The notes under the pieces were generated by a model. It did not search any database and had not been told where the DNA came from. It was given only the letters and a program-made list of their open reading frames with translations. The translations under genes were made by a program, and so were the position numbers. Shown here one piece after another: positions 42,424 to 49,275 of a DNA stretch of 64,000 nucleotides; the stretch's first letter is position 1, and every line of letters starts with the position of its first letter. Origin of the DNA: Streptomyces sp. 1331.2 (lineage in GTDB: Bacteria > Actinomycetota > Actinomycetes > Streptomycetales > Streptomycetaceae); assembly GCF_900199205.1 (NCBI RefSeq), contig NZ_OBMJ01000001.1:4467001-4531000 (forward strand), given 5' to 3'.

Positions 42424-42456
42424 GCCCGCTGAGCCCGCTGAGCCCACTGGGCCCGC
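42421..42456. repeat. 9-bp tandem repeats starting at the purH stop codon
   Basis: TGAGCCCGC occurs twice from 42421, then two one-mismatch copies (TGAGCCCAC, TGGGCCCGC). Three units restore a TGA in the same frame. Confidence 0.88.
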
Positions 42457-42476
42457 TGAAGCCATGACGCCATGAC

Positions 42477-42518
42477 AGAGCGGCCCGGCCCCCTCCGAGG
42501 AGGGAGCCGGGCCGCTCT
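42477..42518. terminator. Hairpin terminator after purH
   Basis: AGAGCGGCCCGGC pairs with GCCGGGCCGCTCT around a 16-nt loop that itself can fold (CCTCC/GGAGG). Shared with the convergent gene at 42537. Confidence 0.88.
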
Positions 42519-42536
42519 CGTCATGTTACGGACCGG

Positions 42537-43148
42537 TCAGTACCGCGGCCGGTTGAACCAGGCCACGCCGTCCCGGGTGCTCATCGCGATGATCCAGATG
42601 AGGCAGATCGCGATCCACAGCACGCCGACGATCACGCCGAACCCGGCACCACCGTTGGCCTGGGCGCTCCCGGTGACCGCGCCGGCCAGCACGAGCAGGC
42701 CGAGCAGCAGGGCGATCGAGCCGTACACGATGGTGGTGATCCGGGTCGCCGGACCGCCCTTGCCGAACTTCGCGCCGAGCGTGATGGAGAGCACCGCGGC
42801 GAGCAGGTACACGACCCCGAGGACCAGCAGGACGCCGGCCGCGGCGTTGCCGAAGATCGCGGTGTCACTGCTCGTGCTGTGCTCGTTGGCGACCTTCTTG
42901 GCGCCCGCGGCCACGATGATCAGGAAGCCCGCGAGCAGGACCTGCACACCACCCACGACGAACAGCAGCACCCGGCTGGTCATCACCAGGCCCGGCATGG
43001 ACGGCGGCTGGGCCACCGGCGGGTAGCCGTAGCCCGGCGCCGCCGGCGGGTAGCCGTAGGCGGCCGGCGGGGCCTGCTGCGGGTAGCCGTAGCCGGGGGC
43101 GGCCGGCGGCTGGCCGTACGGGTTGTTCGGGTCGGGCGGGTAACTCAT
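42537..43148 (-). CDS. Proline/tyrosine-rich four-TM membrane protein, 203 aa
   Basis: The N-terminus (about 50 residues) is built of Pro/Gly/Tyr/Ala repeats with GYGYP units. Four TM helices follow at about 56-80, 98-122, 135-160 and 168-190. The short C-terminus is charged. Such Pro/Tyr-tailed proteins are common in Actinobacteria; I see no motif that gives a function. ATG 43148 (MSYPPDPNNPYGQ) is clear. Convergent with purH. Confidence 0.8.
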   Translation of the reverse strand: MSYPPDPNNPYGQPPAAPGYGYPQQAPPAAYGYPPAAPGYGYPPVAQPPSMPGLVMTSRVLLFVVGGVQVLLAGFLIIVAAGAKKVANEHSTSSDTAIFGNAAAGVLLVLGVVYLLAAVLSITLGAKFGKGGPATRITTIVYGSIALLLGLLVLAGAVTGSAQANGGAGFGVIVGVLWIAICLIWIIAMSTRDGVAWFNRPRY

Positions 43149-43636
43149 GGATGCCTCCGGGCAGTTACGGGGACGCGGGGACGGGACGGCGGAGGCCCCG
43201 GTTGCGGTCGCGAGTCGGGTCGACGACGGAACGGGACGGTATCCGGGCGCAGTGACAGCCCGGCGGCGGTGACGGGCGGTACGGCCGGTCCGGCGGCCGG
43301 CTCAGCAGTGCGGTGGACGGGCGAGCCCGGACCGGGACGGACGCGGCGCGGTGAAGGCGGCGCGACGGCGCGCGGGCTGCTCGGTCTGCTGTGGTCGGAT
43401 CACTGGCTCTTTCCCCCGGGAACGCCCCGCCGCGGGATCCGTCGGCCCGTCACCGGGCCGGATCGCGGCGGGAATGCCCGCTTATCGTGATCCGGACGGC
43501 CGCGCCCTGTCCAGCCGGTTCCCGGGCCGGGCCGAGACTGTGGCGCAACCGCAACGTCGCCCCGACCTTCCGTACCCGTCCGATCTCCGGGCCGACCGTG
43601 GTACGGCGACCTGTCGCGATCCGGGAGAATGGGGTC
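43149..43636. other. Intergenic region upstream of folD
   Basis: About 490 bp, no supported gene. Open frames run through it but lack homology or codon regularity. No riboswitch, attenuator or clear promoter recognised. Confidence 0.45.
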
Positions 43637-44491
43637 ATGACTGCCCAGATTCTCGATGGCAAGGCCACCGCCGCCGCGATCAAGTCCGAACTCGCCGCCC
43701 GCGTGGCGGCCCTCAAGGCGAAGGGCGTCACGCCCGGCCTCGGTACCGTCCTGGTCGGCGACGACCCGGGCAGCCGCTGGTACGTGAACGGGAAGCACAA
43801 GGACTGCGCCGAGGTCGGCATCGCCTCGATCCAGCGCGAGCTGCCCGCCACCGCCACCCAGGAGGACGTCGAGAACGTCGTCCGCGAGCTCAACGCCGAC
43901 CCCTCCTGCACCGGCTACATCGTCCAGCTGCCGCTGCCCAAGGGCCTGGACCAGAACCCGGTCCTGGAGCTGATGGACCCGGACAAGGACGCGGACGGCC
44001 TGCACCCGACCTCCCTCGGCCGGCTCGCCCTGGGCATCGACGGCCCGCTGCCCTGCACCCCGCTGGGCATCGTCGAGCTGCTGCGCCGCCACGACGTCGA
44101 GATCGACGGCGCCGAGGTGGTCGTGGTCGGCCGCGGCATCACCGTCGGCCGCTCCATCGGCCTGCTGCTGACCCGCCGCAGCGAGAACGCCACGGTGACC
44201 CTGTGCCACACCGGCACCCGGGACCTCAGCGCCCACCTGCGCAAGGCCGACATCATCGTGGCCGCCGCCGGCGTGCCGCACCTGGTCAAGCCCGAGGACG
44301 TCAAGCCGGGCGCGGCGGTGCTGGACGTGGGCGTCAGCCGCAGCGAGGGCAAGATCGTCGGCGACGTCCACCCCGGCGTGGCCGAGGTGGCCGGCTGGAT
44401 CTCCCCCAACCCCGGCGGCGTGGGCCCGATGACCCGCGCGATGCTGCTCAACAACATCGTCGAGGCGGCCGAGCGCCGCGCCGGCATCTGA
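43637..44491 (+). CDS. folD: Methylenetetrahydrofolate dehydrogenase / methenyl-THF cyclohydrolase
   Basis: Interconverts 5,10-methylene-, methenyl- and 10-formyl-THF, supplying the formyl donor used by PurN and PurH. Active-site Tyr49 and Lys53 lie in SRWYVNGKHKDC; QLPLPKGL and the NADP-binding VVVGRGITVGRSIG segment follow, then PGGVGPMTRAML. 284 aa, typical. GGGAGAATGGGG just upstream supports ATG 43637. The DUF3017 gene follows after 19 bp, so the two form an operon. Confidence 0.97.
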   Translation: MTAQILDGKATAAAIKSELAARVAALKAKGVTPGLGTVLVGDDPGSRWYVNGKHKDCAEVGIASIQRELPATATQEDVENVVRELNADPSCTGYIVQLPLPKGLDQNPVLELMDPDKDADGLHPTSLGRLALGIDGPLPCTPLGIVELLRRHDVEIDGAEVVVVGRGITVGRSIGLLLTRRSENATVTLCHTGTRDLSAHLRKADIIVAAAGVPHLVKPEDVKPGAAVLDVGVSRSEGKIVGDVHPGVAEVAGWISPNPGGVGPMTRAMLLNNIVEAAERRAGI

Positions 44492-44510
44492 CACCCCAGG
44501 GACGGCGAGC

Positions 44511-44936
44511 ATGACTGAACCGCGACCGGCGCGGTCCCGGCGCAGGCCGGTCAAGACCACCGGCACCATGCCGCCCGAGGGCTCGGCCTCGGCCCTCGGA
44601 CGCGACCACGCCCTGCCGGTGCGGCAGTGGCCGATAACGCTGGTCCTGCTGGTCGTCGGCGCCGGCCTCGCGGTCACCTGGCTCGCCGACTCCAAGGACG
44701 GCTTCAAGTACGGGCTGCTGATCCTCGGCGGCGGCGTGCTGCTGGGCGCGGTGCTGCGCCTGGTGCTGCCCGAGGTCGGGATGCTGGCGGTGCGCAGCCG
44801 GTTCACGGACGTCATCGTGCTGACCTTCCTGGGCGCCTCGATCGTGCTGCTGACCCTGGTCGCGCAGCCGAACCCGTGGCTGCAGATCCCGCTGCTCGAC
44901 AACATCGGCCAGCTGATGGGCCGGTCCAGGCACTGA
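44511..44936 (+). CDS. DUF3017 membrane protein, 141 aa
   Basis: A basic N-terminal tail precedes three TM helices (about 40-60, 66-87, 98-118). The loop between the second and third (LPEVGMLAVRSRFTDVI) is the conserved DUF3017 element. It nearly always follows folD in streptomycetes in my recollection; function unknown. A strong hairpin terminator follows. Confidence 0.88.
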   Translation: MTEPRPARSRRRPVKTTGTMPPEGSASALGRDHALPVRQWPITLVLLVVGAGLAVTWLADSKDGFKYGLLILGGGVLLGAVLRLVLPEVGMLAVRSRFTDVIVLTFLGASIVLLTLVAQPNPWLQIPLLDNIGQLMGRSRH

Positions 44937-44960
44937 CCGGCCCGTCCGCCGACCGGCTCC

Positions 44961-44996
44961 CCGCGGCCCCCGCCCGACCCAGGGCGGGGGCCGCGG
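44961..44996 (+). terminator. Hairpin terminator after the folD operon
   Basis: A 15-bp stem CCGCGGCCCCCGCCC / GGGCGGGGGCCGCGG with a 6-nt loop. Confidence 0.88.
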
Positions 44997-45066
44997 TGCG
45001 TCTGTGACGCATCAGCCAGGACGGAACCCGCGGCGTACGCTTCCCTTTGCGATAACCTGACGCCGG

Positions 45067-45084
45067 TCTCTCGATGTCGAGAGA
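45067..45084 (+). promoter_or_regulatory. Palindrome upstream of mdh
   Basis: TCTCTCGA-TG-TCGAGAGA, perfect 8-bp arms, lies 64 bp before the mdh start, just after a GATAAC box at about 45051-45056. It suits an operator or a leader hairpin. Confidence 0.55.
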
Positions 45085-45148
45085 ACATCCTCGGCTCCAG
45101 CGCGCCGGTGTGCCTGGGGCACCTGGCGATTTGCTGGAGAAGGTAGAA

Positions 45149-46141
45149 ATGACCCGCACCCCCGTCAACGTCACCATCACCGGAGCGGCCGGCCAGATCG
45201 GCTACGCGCTGCTCTTCCGCATCGCCTCGGGCCACCTGCTCGGTGCCGACGTGCCGGTGAACCTGCGCCTCCTGGAGATCCCGCAGGGCCTGAAGGCCGC
45301 CGAGGGCACCGCCATGGAGCTCGTCGACTGCGCCTTCCCGCTGCTGCGCGACATCACCATCACCGACAAGCCGGCCGAGGCCTTCGACGGCGCCAACGTC
45401 GCGCTGCTGGTCGGCGCCCGCCCGCGCACCGCCGGCATGGAGCGCGGCGACCTGCTGCAGGCCAACGGCGGCATCTTCGGCCCGCAGGGCAAGGCCATCA
45501 ACGACCACGCCGCGGACGACATCAAGGTCCTGGTCGTCGGCAACCCGGCCAACACCAACGCCCTGATCGCCCAGCGCAACGCCCCGGACGTCCCGGCCGA
45601 GCGCTTCACCGCGATGACCCGCCTGGACCACAACCGCGCCGTCGGCCAGCTGTCCGCCAAGACCGGCGCCCTGGTCTCCGACATCAAGCGCGTCACCATC
45701 TGGGGCAACCACTCCGCGACCCAGTACCCGGACATCTTCCAGGCCGAGGTCGCCGGCAAGCCGGCCTTCGAGGCCGTCGGCAGCGACCTGGCCTGGCTGG
45801 AGAACGACTTCATCCCGACCGTCGCCAAGCGCGGCGCCGCCATCATCGAGGCCCGCGGCGCCTCCTCGGCCGCCTCGGCCGCCAACGCCGCCATCGACCA
45901 CGTGTACACCTGGGTCAACGGCACCGCCGAGGGCGACTGGACCTCCATGGGTGTCGTCTCCGACGGCTCCTACGGCGTCCCGGCCGGCCTGATCTCCTCC
46001 TTCCCGGTCACCACCAAGGACGGCAAGTTCGAGATCGTCCAGGGCCTGGAGATCTCCGACTTCTCGCGCGCCCGCATCGACGCCTCGGTCAAGGAGCTGA
46101 CCGAGGAGCGCGACGCGGTCCAGGAGCTCGGCCTCATCTGA
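45149..46141 (+). CDS. mdh: Malate dehydrogenase (NAD-dependent)
   Basis: Oxidises malate to oxaloacetate in the TCA cycle. The N-terminal NAD motif is GAAGQIGYALLFRIASG. Substrate-loop arginines lie in ARPRTAGMERGDLL, RLDHNRA carries the catalytic-region Asp/Arg, and WGNHSATQYPD holds the catalytic His. 330 aa: the longer cytosolic-type MDH also typical of actinobacteria. GGAGAAGG ends about 5 nt before ATG 45149; an in-frame GTG upstream is not used by the family. A palindrome lies in the leader. Confidence 0.97.
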   Translation: MTRTPVNVTITGAAGQIGYALLFRIASGHLLGADVPVNLRLLEIPQGLKAAEGTAMELVDCAFPLLRDITITDKPAEAFDGANVALLVGARPRTAGMERGDLLQANGGIFGPQGKAINDHAADDIKVLVVGNPANTNALIAQRNAPDVPAERFTAMTRLDHNRAVGQLSAKTGALVSDIKRVTIWGNHSATQYPDIFQAEVAGKPAFEAVGSDLAWLENDFIPTVAKRGAAIIEARGASSAASAANAAIDHVYTWVNGTAEGDWTSMGVVSDGSYGVPAGLISSFPVTTKDGKFEIVQGLEISDFSRARIDASVKELTEERDAVQELGLI

Positions 46142-46160
46142 GCCCCCCGCACCGGTTTTC

Positions 46161-46203
46161 CGACGGCCCGCCGCCTCCCTCCCGGGGAAGCGGCGGGCCG
46201 TCG
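46161..46203. terminator. Hairpin terminator after mdh
   Basis: CGACGGCCCGCCGC pairs with GCGGCGGGCCGTCG around a 15-nt loop. Confidence 0.85.
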
Positions 46204-46291
46204 CTGTTGCTCGCCCGCTCGCGAGTGTCCGGGCTCGGGGCGGGGCTCGCCCGCTCGGGGCTGCGGGCCAGCCCCCGCGCGCCGGCCGCCC

Positions 46292-46306
46292 TACACTGGC
46301 CCGCTG
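46292..46306 (+). promoter_or_regulatory. -10 box of a leaderless transcript
   Basis: TACACT at 46292-46297 is 8 nt before the GTG start at 46306 and there is no Shine-Dalgarno. Confidence 0.5.
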
Positions 46307-47631
46307 TGAACGAAACCCTCGGGGACGCCGCGCTCGTCCTCGTCTTCATCCTGCTGGGCGGCCTGTTCAACGTCGCCGAGATCTCGCTGATCTCGCTGCG
46401 CGAGGGCCAGATCCGGACGCTGGAGGCGCGCGGCACCCGGCGCTCGGCCCGGGCCGCGCACCTGGCCGCCGACCCGAACCGCTTCCTGGCCGCCGTCCAG
46501 GTCGGGGTGACCTGCATGGGCTTCCTGTCCGCCGCCTTCGGCGCGGACACCCTGGCCGGCAAGGTCGCCCCGGTGTTCGTCCGGGCGGGCCTGACCGAGG
46601 GCGTGGCCGACGCGGTCGCCCTGGTCAGCCTCACCCTGGTGATCAGCTACGTCTCGCTGGTGCTCGGCGAGCTGACGCCCAAGCGGATCGGCCTGCAGCG
46701 CGCCGAGTCCATCGCCGTCATCGCCGCGCCCGTGGTGGACGTGATGTCGGTCGTGCTGCGCCCGGCGATCTGGCTGCTCGGCCACTCCACCAACCTGATG
46801 GTCCGCATGCTCGGCGGGGATCCGACCGCCGGCCGTGGCTCGATGAGTTCCGAGGAGCTGCGCGGCCTGGTCGCCACCAACACCGAACTCGGCAGCGACG
46901 AACGGGCGTTGATCGCCGATGTGTTCGCCGCCGGGGAGCGCCAGCTGCGCGAGGTGATGGTCCCGCGCACCGAGGTGACCTTCCTGGACGCCGAGCGCCC
47001 GCTGGCCGCCGTACGGCAGCAGGCCGACACCTCGCCGCACTCGCGCTACCCGGTGGTCGAGGGCAGCGCCGACGCGGTGGTCGGCTTCGTCCACGTCCGC
47101 GACCTGTACGGCGCTCGCGGCGAGCAGGCCGCCAAGGTGCGCGACCTGGCCCGCCCGGTGAAGCTGCTGCCCGGCACCAAGCGGGTGCTGGAGGCGATGG
47201 GGGAGATGCGCCGCGAGGGCCACCACCTGGCCATCGTGGTGGACGAGTACGGCGGCACCGCCGGGATCGTCACCCTGGAGGACCTGGTCGAGGAGGTGAT
47301 CGGCGAGATCCGGGACGAGTACGACCGGCCGGAGTCCGCCCCCACCCGTCGGCTGGCCGGCGGCGGCATGGAGCTGGACGGCCTGCTCAACCTCGGCGAC
47401 TTCGCGGAGGAGACCGGCGTCACCCTGCCCGAGGGCCCGTACGAGACGGTGGCCGGCTGCCTGGTGGCCTCGCTCGGCCGGCTGCCCCGGGACGGCGACC
47501 AGGTCCGTGTCCCGCTGGAGGGCGGCGGCGGGGTGCTGCTGACGGTGGCCAAGGTCGAGGGCCGGCGGATCGCCCGGGTGAGGGTGAGTGCGGTCACACT
47601 GGCGGAACCTCCAGGGGCAGACGTTTCCTGA
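46306..47631 (+). CDS. CNNM/CorC-type transporter-associated protein with CBS pair, 441 aa
   Basis: The N-terminal CNNM (DUF21) domain with three to four TM helices (about 1-145; FILLGGLFNVAEISLISLREG, LVLGELTPKRIGLQ) is followed by a CBS pair (about 205-330; MVPRTEVTFLDAERPLAAVR, LAIVVDEYGGTAGIVTLED) and a C-terminal CorC_HlyC domain (about 345-435). Annotated in many genomes as hemolysin-like, but the family more likely acts in Mg2+/Co2+ handling. GTG 46306 is preferred because it directly follows the leaderless-type spacing after TACACT; upstream residues are not conserved-looking. Confidence 0.9.
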   Translation: MNETLGDAALVLVFILLGGLFNVAEISLISLREGQIRTLEARGTRRSARAAHLAADPNRFLAAVQVGVTCMGFLSAAFGADTLAGKVAPVFVRAGLTEGVADAVALVSLTLVISYVSLVLGELTPKRIGLQRAESIAVIAAPVVDVMSVVLRPAIWLLGHSTNLMVRMLGGDPTAGRGSMSSEELRGLVATNTELGSDERALIADVFAAGERQLREVMVPRTEVTFLDAERPLAAVRQQADTSPHSRYPVVEGSADAVVGFVHVRDLYGARGEQAAKVRDLARPVKLLPGTKRVLEAMGEMRREGHHLAIVVDEYGGTAGIVTLEDLVEEVIGEIRDEYDRPESAPTRRLAGGGMELDGLLNLGDFAEETGVTLPEGPYETVAGCLVASLGRLPRDGDQVRVPLEGGGGVLLTVAKVEGRRIARVRVSAVTLAEPPGADVS

Positions 47632-47652
47632 GCGACCGGTGGAACTGGAACA

Positions 47653-48702
47653 ATGGCCCGCATGGTCAACGCAGCGGTCACTGGTCCGGTCAAGGACCGT
47701 CCCCGGGTGCTCTCCGGCATCCAGCCCACCTCCGGCTCGTTCCACCTCGGCAACTACCTGGGCGCGGTACGCCAGTGGGTCGACCTGCAGAAGGACAACG
47801 ACGCCTTCTACATGGTCGTCGACCTGCACGCGATCACGGTGCCGCAGGACCCGGCGACGCTGCGCGAGAACACCCGGATCTCCGCCGCCCAGCTGCTCGG
47901 CGCCGGCCTGGACCCGGACCGCTGCACGCTCTTCATCCAGTCGCACGTGCCCGAGCACGCGCAGCTCGGCTGGGTGATGAACTGCCTCACCGGCTTCGGC
48001 GAGGCCTCCCGGATGACCCAGTTCAAGGACAAGTCCTCCCGGTACGGCGCCGAGAGCACCACGGTCGGCCTGTTCACCTACCCGATCCTGCAGATCGCGG
48101 ACATCCTGCTCTACCAGGCGGACGCCGTCCCGGTCGGCGAGGACCAGCGCCAGCACGTGGAGATCACCCGCGACATCGCCGAGCGCTTCAACACCCGCTA
48201 CAGCCCCACCTTCACGGTGCCGAAGCCGTACATCCTCAAGGAGACGGCGAAGATCCAGGACCTCCAGGACCCGGGCATCAAGATGAGCAAGTCGGCCTCC
48301 TCGCCCAAGGGCCTGGTGAGCCTGCTGGACGACCCGAAGGCCAGCGCCAAGAAGTTCAAGAGCGCCGTCACCGACACCGACACCGTCGTCTCCTACGACG
48401 AGGAGGGGAAGCCGGGCGTCTCCAACCTGCTGCGCATCCACTCCGCGCTCAGCGGCCGGCCGGTCGACCAGCTGGTCGAGCACTTCGAGGGCAAGATGTA
48501 CGGCGCCCTGAAGACCGAGCTGGCCGAGCTGTTCACCGACTGGGTCACCCCCTTCCAGGAGCGCACCCGCACCTTCCTGGACGACCCGGCCGAGCTGGAC
48601 CGGGTGCTGGCGATCGGCGCCGACAAGGCCCGCGAGGTGGCGTCGGCGACGCTGGAGACGGTGTACGACCGGATCGGCTTCCTCCCGGCCGCCAAGCGGT
48701 GA
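47653..48702 (+). CDS. trpS: Tryptophanyl-tRNA synthetase
   Basis: Class I synthetase charging tRNA-Trp. HIGH-like motif in TSGSFHLGNY (26-35), KMSKS at 210-214 (GIKMSKSASSP), tRNA/Trp-binding segments YPILQIADILLYQADAVPVG and GEDQRQHVEITRDIA. 349 aa is usual. ATG 47653 or 47662 could both serve; the earlier is listed. Its last four bases overlap the next start (GTGA). Confidence 0.96.
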   Translation: MARMVNAAVTGPVKDRPRVLSGIQPTSGSFHLGNYLGAVRQWVDLQKDNDAFYMVVDLHAITVPQDPATLRENTRISAAQLLGAGLDPDRCTLFIQSHVPEHAQLGWVMNCLTGFGEASRMTQFKDKSSRYGAESTTVGLFTYPILQIADILLYQADAVPVGEDQRQHVEITRDIAERFNTRYSPTFTVPKPYILKETAKIQDLQDPGIKMSKSASSPKGLVSLLDDPKASAKKFKSAVTDTDTVVSYDEEGKPGVSNLLRIHSALSGRPVDQLVEHFEGKMYGALKTELAELFTDWVTPFQERTRTFLDDPAELDRVLAIGADKAREVASATLETVYDRIGFLPAAKR

Positions 48703-49241
48703 CTCCCCTCACACGCCTGCCCGATGGTGAGCTGATCACCATCGGCGTGTCCGTGAGCGTTCCGGACCCGTACGGCGCGGCGATCCAGGACGCCCGCGCC
48801 GGGCACGGCGATCCGCTGGCCCGGTCGATACCGACGCACGTCACCCTGCTGCCGCCGACCGAGGTGCCGGCCGAGGCGCTGCCGAAGATCGAGGAGCACC
48901 TGGCGGCGGTGGCGGCCGCGCACCGGCCGTTCCGGATGCTGCTGCGCGGCAGCGGGACCTTCCGCCCGGTGTCGCCGGTGGTGTTCGTCCGGGTCGAGGA
49001 GGGTGCGCAGGAGTGCCGGCTGCTGGAGGCGGACGTCCGCTCCGGCCCGCTGGCCCGCGAGCTGGCCTTCCCGTACCACCCGCACGTGACGGTCGCCCAC
49101 GGGTTGCCGGACGACGTGCTGGACCAGGCGTACGAGCAGGCCCGCGGCTTCCGGGCGGCCTTCTCGGTGCCGGGCTTCGGCCTCTCCCGCTTCGACGCGG
49201 ACGAGGTCTGGCGGCCCTGGCGGGGCTACTCGTTCGGCTGA
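48699..49241 (+). CDS. 2H phosphoesterase, 2'-5' RNA ligase (LigT/ThpR) family, 180 aa
   Basis: Two HxT motifs define the superfamily: H47-V-T49 (PTHVTLLPP) and H129-V-T131 (HPHVTVAHG). They coordinate hydrolysis of cyclic phosphodiesters or RNA-end joining. GTG 48699 overlaps the trpS stop (GTGA), so translation is coupled to tRNA-Trp charging. The substrate is unknown. The pairing with trpS suggests an RNA-end role, but the evidence is only position. A cyclic nucleotide phosphodiesterase activity is the alternative. Confidence 0.9.
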   Translation: MTPLTRLPDGELITIGVSVSVPDPYGAAIQDARAGHGDPLARSIPTHVTLLPPTEVPAEALPKIEEHLAAVAAAHRPFRMLLRGSGTFRPVSPVVFVRVEEGAQECRLLEADVRSGPLARELAFPYHPHVTVAHGLPDDVLDQAYEQARGFRAAFSVPGFGLSRFDADEVWRPWRGYSFG

Positions 49242-49275
49242 GCCGCCTGAACCTCCGTCCGCGCCCCGGCTCGAA

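Noticed and set aside
43400..45901. Very long minus-strand frame over folD, DUF3017 and mdh
   Set aside because: It is complementary to three well-identified genes and has only low-complexity Val/Gly/Asp sequence.
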